From Rhynchonema sp. JSB1_4 (Eukaryota; Nematoda; Chromadorea; Monhysterida; Xyalidae), in the NCBI GenBank assembly GCA_030248065.1, contig JASAMV010008978.1, positions 1 to 64,000 on the forward strand: a DNA stretch of 64,000 nucleotides, written 5' to 3'. Below the pieces are notes generated by a model. That model made no database searches, was not told the DNA's origin, and saw nothing but the letters and a program-made list of their open reading frames with translations. The position numbers and the translations under genes were made by a program. This document shows positions 33,701-46,353 of this stretch, piece after piece (position 1 is the stretch's first letter; each line of letters starts with the position of its first letter).

Positions 33701-36700
33701 CACTATGTACGGCATTTAATATGGGTGCGTTGATGTTCTTTCTTGCACGCGTGTCAGAGTCGATCTTCAAGCCGTGTATGTTCCAATGAGGTTGATGGGA
33801 CCAAAGCTGGTGTTTCAGAACCAAAGCCGTATTTCTAAACACGGCCTACTGTATTTCGGTTTTGCAAACCACAAAGAATATCTGTGTTTTGAACTATTTC
33901 TAGTCATTTTAATAATGTACTGACTACATAGCAGGTACAATCTCTCCAAACCCGCAGGAAAACAAGTATGTATGTACATGTACATTTTCATTATGTACCA
34001 GAATTTAAGAAAAAACAGCAGTCCTTTTTGTGGCTGATTTGTAATTGCATTGCCCCCGAAAGTTTGCCAACCAAAATACGAGGTCTTCGCTCGGGCAAGC
34101 CGACTAAAGTGTCCAAATATGTAACTTTGGTGAACTGATATGAAAGATGGTAAGTGCCAAGAGTAATAGTCCAGCCCCCAACCTATCGTAAGTTACATAC
34201 CACCTTGCATAGTTACGCTGGTGTGAAGGTCAATTGTATACATACTGTACTGCACACTATATGTATAGATAGAGATCAACGCAGAACTTAGCCACGAAAT
34301 GCTCTGGATTCGTAATAACGTTGATTCATTGCTGTTGCATAGGTATTTACGAAAGTGCGGTTACCATTTAGTTTAATATTCCATTTGGTACTCAATTTTT
34401 GTTGAGCGTTCTCGACAGTTTATCCATGTATTAATGGAATTCAACCTTCAGTGTGCATTACCAATGTATATTTTGAAAAATGTGTAATGCCTAATTTTTC
34501 AGTCACGCTACGCCGCATCATAATAATATTTGTTTGTTTATTTCGATTATATCAACACATTGTGATGCATTAACTGGAACTAATACGTAAAATTCAGTTG
34601 CGGTCAGGCCAGCCATACCTAAAATTTTGAGATATTTTAGTAAAATATAATTGCACACAAATTAATTTTACAGAAAATCCCCTGATGCAATCTATTTGGC
34701 ATATTATTTGCGCCATATTTTACCGCAATAAACTGCCGAGGTGTCATATAGACCACCAGCAAAACAAGTCAGCCAAAACTTAGCGCCAAACCGTGTGTTT
34801 ATACACCTTTGGTGTTGTTGTTGTTGTTCATTTTGATGGGCAGTGCACATTCTGGACCTGACTTCATTTGATGTGGACTACAGTGCACTGGCACGTTTCG
34901 TGTTACAGCAGTGAGCGTCCCTCCGTTGGCTGAACGGTAAAGCATTGCCGCAGCAAGACAAGGTTGCCGGGTTCAATTCCCAGCCTGGCGTTTCAGCCCC
35001 TTGATCACCTGCCGAACGTCCTGATTATTTCACATCAAACGTTTCCTGTCATGCCACGAGTTGCACTAGTGCCCATACCAGTTTCGAATGCACACACGAG
35101 TACTGCAACGGAGTTGTATGTACGTTCACGTTATGAACTGGTGTGCCTGCACGTTCTCCCTGCGTATTTACAGCTGTGTGCAACCGTATGGGTGATCCGG
35201 GTTTACGTAGAATTTGCGCCATTTCTACATAATATCGAGGCAGGGGTGAAGTTACGCAAAGCACACGATATCAACAATGACCAATATGTGGCGTACTTGC
35301 ACTGATGATGGACTGGTGCAACACCATTTAACAGCACACAGGATTATACATACTGCACATATTTGCAAACGCAACTTCATGTCGCGGAAGATTCGTAAAT
35401 CCGGGTTTCCTCTGCGGTCCACCCTGGACAAGTGCACAATGTATACACCGCCCGCATTGACAACCATTCCCTATGAGCCCAGAGGCTGGTTGGTGTGTTG
35501 TGCACTGTGTGCAACTTGCACACGTTCCCTGTGTTGTGTTAGTGCGGTGTGCATATATGACAAAATGTTGGTTGGTTGTCCATGTTATTTCACTGCTGGG
35601 CTGGTACTTTTGCGCCAAAAACATTGCTGCAGCGCGCATTTGGAACTTTTCTCTGAGGCATGTTGTTTATGGGCGAAAATTCAATATTTTGCGACCGTTA
35701 CAATAACTGTACCGTTTTCGTTGATATGTGCATTATCTAGTTTTCTATTGAAACAATGTCATAACCCTTCATGAAACAAAACTTGACGCAACTTATGATG
35801 CAAGCTTTCCTCGTTTTCTCAACACCTACTGACTAATAGCAAATAGCCTTTCTCTGCATCCGCTGCAGTACCGAAACCAGTCAGCTAGCCAGCCTCTGCA
35901 CTTTTTTAATGTTGTTTATTTAGTGAGCAATTTTCCACAGGGCACGTTTTAATCATACAAAACTCGTTTCCAGACCAATTTCCCCAGACAATTTGGTTGA
36001 TGTGTTCAACCAACATAGGATCAAAAACGGCGATTTTCGTCCAGAATCGTTACCCCGCGATAATGTAAATTGAATTTTTGAACTAAATTTCATTTTCTGG
36101 AGATTTGAATATTTCTGCTTGGGCTATACCTGAAACGATCCTAGTATGGTAGTTAAGCCTGCTTTACCCTATGCCCCAAGACTTATACGTACATACATGC
36201 TACTCATATAGTCGAACATGCAAAACGTTGAACTTGCATGTTCCATGAGTCAATGTAAACATACAAAGTTCATGCTTTCATATAAGGCAGGAACACATAA
36301 GTTCTCTTGAAATATACGGCTCAGGAAAAGCATATGGCTGCTGCTGCTGAACAGTGGTAACGGAGGAAATAGCAATAAGTTACGTTTTAGTCACACAGCG
36401 CGAGAATCAAGGACCGAATTACATTATAATGATCCCTTCGGGCACCTTTACACGACCTGCTATTTGTGCCCGTTTCTGCGCATTTTTGACCTATTTTTTT
36501 TCTTCCGCTCTACTTTCCTTTCAGAGACGCTCCATAGACCAGTATATGTATGTATAGGTCCCTCATAATGCTAATCCTTACACTAAGACGCACTTGGCTA
36601 GACACAGAACGCCGCGTGCCATGATTTTGCTTCAATATGCCTGCGTGTGCACCCATATTGTAGGTTGGGTGTACTTGTTTTCACGCACCCGGTGTGCATG

Positions 36701-39700
36701 ATTTGCCTAGCTCACAGCCTCGTGAATGGAATATGCTTATTCAGCATTACGTGTTTTGCACATACGTGTGCACAGAGTGTGCTTCTCTGTCTCCATGGTA
36801 GTGAGCCACAGCTGGCACCATATAAAGGCACCTTTCCTGTATCTTTGCCAAAATATTCATTATTATTTTATCGTTGTCAGGTGCGCCTGCATCGCAATTT
36901 ACAATTCGAAGCAGGAGTTTGTCAAATATTTAGGGTTCCCAACATTTTTTTTCGGAAAGTGCCTGGCTTTCTTGCCCGCGCTGTGAGCATGGGCAGATGC
37001 AGAGTATGATTTGAGCTAGTTAGCACCCGTTATTGTACAGTAATTTCCACCACACAATTTTTATTCAATATTGTTTTCCGCGTTTTCTTTTCGCGCTGTT
37101 TTTTAATACATGATTTTACCAACAAGGAAGCGCAAAATAGCGTTTTTGCACCAGGCCGTTTTGTCTAAAGTATACCATATTTCTCAGGGGTTTCTCAGTG
37201 TCTACGCGTATTTTCGGTCTCAAATCTCAAAATAACGCCAATCGGCGTCGGCGTTGCCCCATATTCACGAAAACAAATGATAATGTCCGGCCGGTTTTTA
37301 TGGTTTTCGCATAAAACATTGCCGTATGTTGGCTCGATACGCTTTATCAGTGAACGTAAAAATAGAAAATAGCCAAGTACATGCATATGCACACACAGCC
37401 ATTGCTTTTTATGTTTTTTGTTTACTGGTCCAAAACACAAGCTGTTATTTTTCATTGGGAACAACGGTTCTGACAGCAGGTTGTAGCTCTTGTCGAGTTT
37501 ATACACAACGCCGGTTATCAAATTTTCAAATTCTCTGGACATTTTTAGTCGTCACGTACAGATTTCTAACAAAGTTTCAAAATTTAACGGATTTCAGCAC
37601 ACTATTTCACTACAATTCTTACAGGTTCACCACACCTCCAGCCACCCTCGCTACAAGGTTCCCGTTGTGCAAGCCAGCGAACACAACAACAACAATACAA
37701 GTCCAAGTCCAACTACAGCCAACCCCAAACGGGTGTCTTTCGGCAGCGCAAGCCGTCAGAAACCGCACACCACAAAAATCACCGAAACGCCAACCAAAAG
37801 TGGTGGCTCGATTCTCAAACCGCAAAAACTATCGCCGACTTTTGATTCCGCAACAACGATAACACAACCGGTGGTTCAAATTCAACAGCAAAACCAAAAA
37901 TCATCCCCACCGGGAGATTTGAACAACAATAAAAATAATACTAACAACAATTCGAGCTACCAGTCTGCGCCCGTGCCGGCCCCACGTCGTCGCGTCAGTC
38001 CGGCCGCCGTACACGACCGGTCCGAGACCAGAACCAGCAGAAGCAACAGTACCACTACCGTAACCACCAGATCGGTGCTTCTGACCGGCTCGAAACCTCA
38101 ACAGCAGCAGGCGATCGGTCATCGAAAGACCAGCTCAACCGACAGATACGTTTACGTGCCGTTGGCGGACAGGAATTGCCGGACGGACGGCGCCGAACCG
38201 ACATTCACCAGTCCTCCGCTACATTCGTCGACCTCGGCGCTTGACCGAAGGGCGTTGTATGATTCACAGGTGCGATTTTTTGTTCACTTTTTATAATTCA
38301 TTATGTATCGTTATACTAAACACACAGCGATTTTCCTACTATCGCAGGTGGCAAATGCAGCCCATTTGCAGGATGTGAGAAACATTTTCCAGCTTATGCA
38401 AAAACTTATTAAATGCAAAGTTTGATCCTCAGACATGTTTCGTATATACACAAGGTGTCCCAAAAGTACACCTGTCACTTTTATTTGCTGGTCATAAAAA
38501 CTAACGTTACAGTGGTCGGATTTTATTAATTTATAGCAAGTAAAATCTTCGGGCAATTCTAAGCATGATAAATGGCAAAAATATCTGCATGCACCTCTTG
38601 CCTGATATTTCAAGGCCACTTTGTAAAACGTGGTTGCATCCTTTCAATCCTTCCAGCTTTTGCTAAAAGTGACGTTGCCTTGCTTGCTTTGTTGAGCTGC
38701 TTGCTTGCCTCGACTTCGAGCGGGAGTTTCCCTGCGCCTGTAAAAATCCATGAGGCAACGAGATTAGAAACTTACTATACAGTATATGCAAATAAAAGTG
38801 ACTGTGTACTTTTCAGACACCCTGTAAGATAGACTTTGCGACACACTTTCGTGATATAAACAATGCGCGCGGTAGCAGAGTCATCATCACTCATTTGCAG
38901 TGTGGCCAGCTGATGTTTCACACCGAATATATACGCATAATATTTCAGGATCGAATTCTGCGATCGATTCGCCACTACGATTCGCCATCCTACATCTCCG
39001 CCTCACTGACTTTACCGACGAGGAGGGGTCGACACCCAAACCGCCAGCCACAGACAACGCCACAGCGCTCGTCAGTGATTGGAGTGTTCAATTTAGTGGA
39101 CAGTCCACCATCGAATCGGTTGGTCGCTTGTGTATTTTTTTAAAAGTTGAGTGAAATTAAATTGAAAATAAAGATATAAAAAATTAAAACTTCACTTCAC
39201 AGATCCGACATGCAAACGGCAACACAAGAGTACCACACGACAACGCAGAGCATCAGCAGGACGACCGTGCACGATTTCACGAATGAAATCAGCGCCGAAA
39301 TGGAAGGCATGGGACTGACTGGGTAAGCCTTTGAAATTCAACCAAGAATTCTTAAAAAAACAATCGAATACTGTAGTTTTGGAAATGTTTAGCTCTCCAA
39401 GTGGATCGAGACCGGAGCATCCCCCGCTGCCTTCCCGTCCTCCGCCTTCCCTCACCAATGCCAATCGATCGAGTCCGTTCGACACTCAACGAACGCCAAC
39501 TAAACGCACGGGTGTGCCCAATGGGGAAGCAGCCGCCAGCAATGACATTGACTACCCCGCTGGACTGAGGGGCACGCCGAAGTTCGTCTCGCCCGTGCAT
39601 CTCGGACACCATCCGCCAGGTTGGTTGGCTGATGTTTCACTTTGGGCAGCTTATTTGCCTTCGAACACGAAAAGGCACGAAATGCGAACTGCGCAGCACT

Positions 39701-42700
39701 GTCTTTAGCCGTCTGGTTCCCCGTTTCGACCTATGTATACTCTGACAATACCTTTGGGAGAAACTTTTCAAACGCGTTGCCTGATCCGCAAAGCTGATTA
39801 TGCGTGTGTTAGCTGCATCGGTCACGTGACTGCCAATCACTCAACACACAAGTCTAACGTAGTGATTTGTGAAATGCGGCGAAACTGAGGTGGCTGCGCG
39901 AGCTGCGTGCGCTTTACGGATCAGGCAACGCGTTTGAAAAGTTTCTCCCAAAAGTATTGTCAGAATATACATGTACCACTTTAGCGGACATCAGGTCTAG
40001 GTGTATAGTCCATCCATCAGCTCATGTCACTTTGTGATGCTGCTGGCCGACTTGTTCCCTTCCTCCACGTCTTAATGAAAGAGAAATCGAGTTCCCAAAA
40101 AAATTTTTTTTGCTCCTAAACTGCGTTTTTTATGAAATCGACGTGTATTATGCATTTTAATTAATTTAATTTTGAATTTGATCGAATTCAATCTTTTTCG
40201 ACACATTTTATCATTTTTTTAGGTTTTTTGCAGAATCGGTCACACTCAATTTCTCATTCATTAGAATGTGGGGAGGAAGGGAACAAACCAGCCAGCAGCA
40301 ACACAAAGTGCCATGAGCTGGTGGACGGACTAGACTAGGACGTCGTCAAATATTCGAATATGCGCCACCAATGTTTCGGTGGTGTCGTTAGGAAAGAGAT
40401 TGTTTGGGCGTGCCGGACAGGCAAATACAACGCAGTCGAAACATTGGTTTTTGTGCTGTAGAAATGCGAAAATAACCTTTGTCAAATGTGTACTACCTAA
40501 AATCAAATAACAACCGCCGCCACGAATCCAGGTTCGCGTGCCCCGGAGCCCGTCCGGATGAAAGTTGCGCGTCCGAGTCATCCGATCACAACAGACGTGG
40601 GCACTTTGACTGAACAACGGAACGAACACAAACATTACAGAGAATGGGACCCGACGCCCATGATCGAGCATTTGCATAAAGTTCGTTGGGCTTTTGTTGT
40701 TGTGCTAAGACACAGATGGTATACATATACAGATGAACTATAGCTGGAGACACAAGAGGTATGTATTACCACTAGATAGCATATACAAACTGAGCTAGCT
40801 GATGTTTCATAGAGTCGTATTTCACAACACAGTGGTTGCACTTCCTGAATTTTGCACCGACCAAATTTAGAACATGTGATCATTATTGGACCCATCGTGT
40901 TTGACTGTGTCATAAACCTGATTTTTTCATCCTACAAAACAAACCAAAGTACAGTTCCGGGTGCAATTCTAGGCTGAAAGTTGAAGTCCGCCACGCGGGG
41001 CCCCCGCGGGCGCCACCCCCCTGTTAAAACAGAGGGGGGGCGCCCCGCCCCGCGCGCGCGCGGGGGGGGCGCGGGCGCGCGCGCGGACTCTTCCCTTTCC
41101 CCTTCTCTTCCTCTTTCCCGCGCGCGCGCGCGCGCGCGCGCGCGCCCCCCCCTCTTCCCCCCAACTCACCCCCGCCCCTTCCAAACAGCCTCACCCCAAC
41201 CCCACTTCCGAGCTTCAGAACAGAAACATTCAACCTTCTTCGTTTGGAAATTTTAAAACTTTAAGAATACAAAACTAACATATCTTTTTTTTCTCTCTTT
41301 TTTTTCTTCACACACCCACCCCACCCCGCTCTTTTTCGTTTTTTCTTTACATAGGCCCAAAGAGGGTATGACACCAACTTGCAACTATGTAATGCTCTTG
41401 CAGGTCGACTACACACCTCGCACGGAAACCAAACGAAATCGTGTCACCAACATGGAGGGTCATTTGGGCCATCTGCCTTTGGGAGTCAAAACGGTGCTCT
41501 TTGAGAAACAGTGGAAGGAGCACTACTTCAAGACGCATGAAGGGCGGCTGCATTGGTTTCAGGTTCGGTGATGTTTCACAAAGTTTTCAGCTGTGCCCAA
41601 GCATAACGCCCAAGTATCTTTTGCAGACAGCCTACGCCGATGAGCCACACGCGTTGGGCGATATTCTATTGGCGGGTGCTGAAGTGACCATGAACCGGGA
41701 TGAATGCACATTCACCATACATGGCGGGAAGGACCATTCATTGCTGGTCGTCAGGTTAGGATTTCATAAGTTCAAAAAAGCTTTTATTGTGATGGCCACC
41801 AATGTGCATGATAACAAGATTGATAACACTGCCTGCCTGCCGGGGGGATACATTTCGGCTAGATAAACGATAATTATTTGTAGTTTTGATGATATTTCTG
41901 CTTTCTTGTCAGAATTTTCCGAAATATTCAGATGTCACTCAAATCTGCTCGAGAAATGGCGCCACGCGCTGCAAAGTCACGCCGCGCTGAGTGTCGTCGA
42001 GAGTTACGTTGCGCCCATCTACCCGCCCAGACCCACTGATGACGTTAGTTTTTGTTTTGATTTTGTCACTACCATAGTTTTCTTGATTAAATGGACCTCA
42101 AGCAGTGGGTCAGCAATGACGACGTGACTTATCATGAGCCCGCAGTCAACCAAAGGATACAGTAGAATGGTGCCGTGCGCAAAATAAAGCATTTCTATTG
42201 TTACTTCACTTTCCGTTTGCCCCCTTTTTCCAGAACATCGTCATAATCGAAGTTGGCAGCGCGGCGGTGCGTGCGGGCGTGCTGTCACGTGACCCATCGT
42301 TGCCACAAACATTCTTCCCGAATCTGGCCACGGTGCTGTCAGACAAGAATGAGCCCATTATTGGCTGCACCGCGCTGAAGCCCGAGTACAGACATGGGGG
42401 CACGGTGCTGAAACCGATGCAGGTATGTATGTACTGTATGTACGTATGGGGGACAGAATAGCATCAGATAACTTTCAAATTAAAAGCGATCGGCATTTCC
42501 TACATTCTGTTTTTGCACAAACTTCAATAATCGAGAAACCAGATCACCCTGTTTGACACTGTCCATGGTAAACTCAGTGAAACAAAAGGGTGATAAAACT
42601 CAAAAACACCTAGAGGGATAATTAAATGATTGCCTAAGTCATTAATTGGCTGATTAATTGAGTAATCAATTGATTTATTGGTTAAATGTTTCACGAAATG

Positions 42701-45381
42701 ACTGTCTGATTGGTGTTCATTTATAAGCTAATCGATTTATGTTTTAGCCGACAGCCCCGGGCGCAGAGAAGTACACAATTAACGAGTCACTCATGCAACA
42801 CGTGCTGCACAAAGTGTTCGTTGATTTGAATGTGAATCCAGCTGAATACAGAGTTGGTTTTCTATATTTTTTGTAAAAAAAATAAATTTAGTTTGTAATC
42901 AGACCACAACCTTCCCATCCCCATGCAGGTGATGCTAACTGTGCCCCAGAACGCGCCCGCACACGTTATCGAGCCGATGTTACGGTATCTGTTGTGCGAC
43001 CTCCGGGTGTCGAAGGTGGGCGTCACACGACAACCCTGCCTGGTGATGTACGCCTATGACGTCACTACGGGCGTGGTCGTCGACATTGGCGACCGTTGCA
43101 ACATCATACCTGTTGTTGATGGTTGGTACATTGTATGGGAGACCCTGTATGTGTACTGAAAGCAGCTGTTTATCATGCGGGCATCATGCGAGTTGTGCTT
43201 GGGTTGTTTTTTATTGACAGGGCGCTTCGCCCAGTTTTCCTGGTTCTCAACAGTTGGTCGTCAGCGAGTGCACCAGATGACCACGTGACAGCAAAACATT
43301 CAATTTATGAAATAAAGTTTTGAATTTTATCGGCCAGGTAATATTGTCAGTTCGTTTTTATTACGCACAGTCAACGACAGACATCGACATTTCGGTCACC
43401 TATCTTCAATAGTTTCCCAAACAGCTGGTGCGATAGGACAACGTCAGTAAATTTGGACCCCAATAATCCGCGTCATTTCTCATGCCAAATTTTGCTCAAG
43501 TCACACACAATTCTTCCTTGACAATTCAGGCTACGTTGTTGAGAACGCCATCGTTTCGCTGCCGATCGGCGCACAACAGATCAGGGACAATTTGCGCGCG
43601 AATTTGAATGAACAGAAAATGGCCAACTACGCCTTCCAATCGCCCGTCGAACAATACGTACTCAGATACATCATGGAATCGGTGGGTGTGGCGCATTTTT
43701 TTGAATTTTATTTTGTTATCGTGATTTTCAACCGGATCATGACCTATAACTGTCTGGGTGGAACGGTTCACTCATTTTGCAACCAGCACCATCGAAAAAA
43801 CACAGTTGAATCGAGCAATAAAGCCCGCAAGTCACTGGTTTTATTTCACACCGCACCCCTATTAAAGTTTTTTTCCATATTAAAAAATTAACATTTTCAG
43901 GCGTGTTACGTGGCCACTGATTATGACGCCGAAAGTTCGAATTGCCAGAAATCGCCGAACGACTTCAAACAGAAAGTCACGCTCGACAGATTCGAGCCGA
44001 CGCCTGAAATGCAAAGGTGAGTATGAATTTGCCGGCTGGAGAATTATTTTTCCGCTAAGTTTGACGGTGTTCAAACAACCAAAAACATTGATGAACTCGA
44101 TTTATATGCTGTCCTAAAATACTCCACGTGTCTGACAGTTGTAAAGTTGGAAACCCACCGGTGTGAGTTTGTGTGTTTCGCCCGATTTAGTCACCTTTTT
44201 ACCCATTTTAGTCATATATTGGCATATGTACGATCTTTTATTTATCTGTCCTGTGTGTTCCCCACACCTTATTCAGTTCCGTTTGAAATGCAGGACACAA
44301 CATCGCAACATGCGTGTACTGTATAAATACAACTTCAGCCGATCGTGCCTCAGAAATGTTTTGACCCATTGTGGAAATATATTTTTGATGTTATATCATA
44401 TTGAAAAGCCGCCAAGTATGGGACAAAAAATTTTCAAACCCAAAAAATGCATTGATTTCAGCGATTACGAACTGGACAGCGCTCGATTCACGAGTACCGA
44501 AGGTTTGTTGCGACCGAAACGCTGGGGTCTCGACATTGACGGTCTGCATAAACTCATATTCGGCGCCATACAAACGTCGCCAATGGACGCCAGACGCAAT
44601 TTGTACAAGTTGGTTGTTGTTGTTTTTTTTATTTTCATGGAATGATCCAGGTCAGTAAAATGAAATAATCAGCCGGCTTTGTCATTAACTCGTGAAACAT
44701 AAGGCAGTCGCTCCGTAGTTCCAGGTCTCTGCATTAAAAAACAGTGCTCGCGTATGATTTCGCGCCCGTTTCTACAAGCTTTTGCACATCAAAAGTTATA
44801 TTTCAATGTTGAAAAAAATGGTTCTTAGGACTTATCACCAGCAGCAATAGCTACATATATGTGATAAGAACAACCTTTCTTCAATATTCGTTTATTTTTT
44901 CCAGAAATATCTACTTGGCCGGCGGCGCAACATTGCTGCCCGGCCTTGCCGAACGCATTGAGATAGAGCTCGCCAAAATGGTTGCGTCGTCAATTCATGT
45001 TCAGGTTTGAGTTTCCCTGACTTTCAGGGTAAAATTTGAGCAGTCCATGTTCAGATACCTTGTAAAGGCAATGAGGCATGATAACAAGCGCAGACAGAGA
45101 GGCGCAGGACCACATATACAGGCCATCATTTGACTTCTCTGAACGGCTAGCGGATCCCAATCGTGCAGCACTAGTCTTATTCGTTGACTGACAGGTCCAT
45201 GTCTGTGCCCGGCATCATTCAACTTTACCTGCAAATTCAGGTTCAAATGTCCCCATGGCGCTATCACGCATCGTATCTCGGTGCGCAGATCGTGGCCGCC
45301 AGCAAACAGTTCTCGCAAACCGCAATCACGCGCGATCAGTTGGAGTCTTTTGTGCAAAACTTACAAAATGAAAATTTCTAA
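27797..45381 (+). CDS. PH domain-actin-related protein fusion, 18 exons, 1028 residues
   Basis: Exons: 27797-27895, 28452-28586, 37625-38269, 38949-39118, 39203-39322, 39393-39619, 40532-40680, 41404-41562, 41627-41754, 41932-42043, 42234-42422, 42748-42852, 42929-43121, 43530-43681, 43901-44016, 44462-44608, 44905-45004 and 45241-45381. All junctions are GT..AG and phase-compatible, giving 1029 codons with the stop. Residues 1-78 are charged; exon 2 may form a helix. Residues about 79-515 look disordered (Asn/Gln/Ser/Thr/Pro-rich, with PAPRRR and PPLPSRPPP). Residues about 530-640 are a PH domain (WKEHYFKTHEGRLHWFQ; closing helix LLEKWRHALQSH). Residues 649-1028 are an actin fold of normal length, with IEVGSAAVRAGV, TTGVVVDIGD and NIYLAGGATLLPGLAERI in the positions of the three nucleotide-binding loops. 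PH domains bind phosphoinositides or proteins, so a membrane-linked actin-like scaffold is inferred. Exon 2 could instead begin at the ATG at 28443, and extra exons may exist in the 9-kb intron 2. Confidence 0.85.
27930..28110 (+). repeat. Copy of the dispersed GTTTCCGAAT repeat in intron 1
   Basis: Contains ATGGAGCCCTCCGAG, AAACGTTTCCGAAT, TTGAAACAAAAAGA and GGCTTTATAGGGAAAACTCC, matching the reverse complement of about 20995-21150. It lies within intron 1 of the PH-actin gene. Confidence 0.5.
28587..37624. other. Nine-kilobase intron 2 of the PH-actin gene
   Basis: I find no exon here that fits the gene, and no convincing other gene. Short frames (for example 31216-31560 and 35277-35774) lack motifs. 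The intron has scattered AT-rich and low-complexity runs, a tRNA-like A/B-box pair at about 34921-34989, and a stem-loop with CTGATGA/GAAAC at about 31845-31885 on the minus strand. A second promoter or nested gene cannot be excluded from sequence alone. Confidence 0.45.
34921..34989 (+). ncRNA. Weak tRNA-like sequence
   Basis: TTGGCTGAACGGTAAAGC resembles box A with a D-loop, and GGTTCAATTCC fits box B. No acceptor stem pairs properly. It is probably a relic of a tRNA-derived repeat rather than a gene. Confidence 0.25.
38449..38824. mobile_element. TA-flanked MITE in intron 3 of the PH-actin gene
   Basis: Left CACAAGGTGTCCCAAAAGTACAC and right GTGTACTTTTCAGACACCCTG are inverted; further in, GTCACTTTTATTTGC is matched by GCAAATAAAAGTGAC. 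TA lies on both sides (38447-38448 and 38825-38826), which suggests a Tc1/mariner-type insertion. Confidence 0.65.
39736..39969. mobile_element. MITE of the CCTGATCCGTAAAGC family, both ends present
   Basis: TATACTCTGACAATACC at the left and GTATTGTCAGAATATA at the right are inverted repeats, each followed inward by GGGAGAAACTTTTCAAACGC or its complement. The core matches 4652-4842. It lies in intron 6 of the PH-actin gene. Confidence 0.7.
40952..41160. mobile_element. Single end of a CAGTTCCGG MITE plus GC-rich repeat
   Basis: TA then CAGTTCCGGGTGCAATTC with CTAGGCTGAAAGTTGAAGTC matches the ends of the nested MITE at 57511-57722. The other end is not found. Next comes a G/C-only stretch with a (CG)n run (about 41120-41145) that could form Z-DNA. 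It lies in intron 7 of the PH-actin gene. Confidence 0.5.
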
Positions 45382-46345
45382 ATTCGAGTATTTTATTTTA
45401 ATGCTTGTATTATCCATGAGAATGAACCATATTGTGCGCAACTTTGCCTGTATGACTAACTGCTGCCGTATCCTTGTCGCTTTGGAGGTAAACTTGAAAA
45501 AATGGAGACAACCATATTCTGTGTGCATGCCTTGTCACATTTTTAAGGCAAACTAACGGTTCAAATTTATCTTGAACATGCAACAAAATAGTTTTTAAAA
45601 TGTATACCGAACAGCTGTGATCCATGATTTGTATTATTGCTTATTATTTTTTGTTTTGAGCGTTTGAATATGTGAATGGTATATATCATTTCATCTACGG
45701 TGTGAATTTGTCGTGTTGAATCATGAAACTGTATCAATATATGCTTATGCGATTTTAGCTAACATTTTTCAGATTGTGTATTTTCTCATCTCCTAGATAA
45801 AACACTAAACTGGGATCCCGTAAGATTCGGATCATGAATAATATAATGGCAAGCGACACCAGGAACACAATTATGCAAAAGCACACGTGAACATGCAATT
45901 AGTATAATAGACAACAAAACGCGATAACGGTTTTTTGGGTCGATTTTTACGGAAACAAATAACCTCCATTATGGGGTGTAAGGTGAATGCATTGACAAAT
46001 AAAAATCGACGGAAATTTATTCATAGATCGGTCAAGCTTGACCGTTGTCACTTTTGGTTATGTGGTAAGCAAGACGAGGCCACGTGATGATCGACAATCT
46101 GGCTTAACAAGGTCAACCAGACTTGCCAGTTCCAGAGATCGACAACTGTCAGGGTCGACACAGAGCCCATGTTTGGAACCTACTCCTGGCAGGAGGTTTG
46201 TTGCACGTGAGAACAACATCCGCTGAAACCTTTGTGGAATGTGCAGCGCACTTCACGGAATCGTCTCGCCCTTGTGAAATCATACTGCTTCAACACGAAG
46301 ACTCAAGTCGGATGTGACTCTGTTTATGAGTTTGCACGCAGTGAT
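45382..46345. other. 3' flank of the PH-actin gene
   Basis: AT-rich sequence with no further exon. No canonical AATAAA stands out close to the stop at 45379-45381. From about 46020 the sequence is less AT-rich but shows no gene. Confidence 0.4.
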
Positions 46346-46353
46346 GTTACAGC

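Noticed and set aside
37326..37862. 178-codon frame overlapping PH-actin exon 3
   Set aside because: It is out of phase with the acceptor at 37624 and with the downstream exons; the other frame continues through all later junctions.
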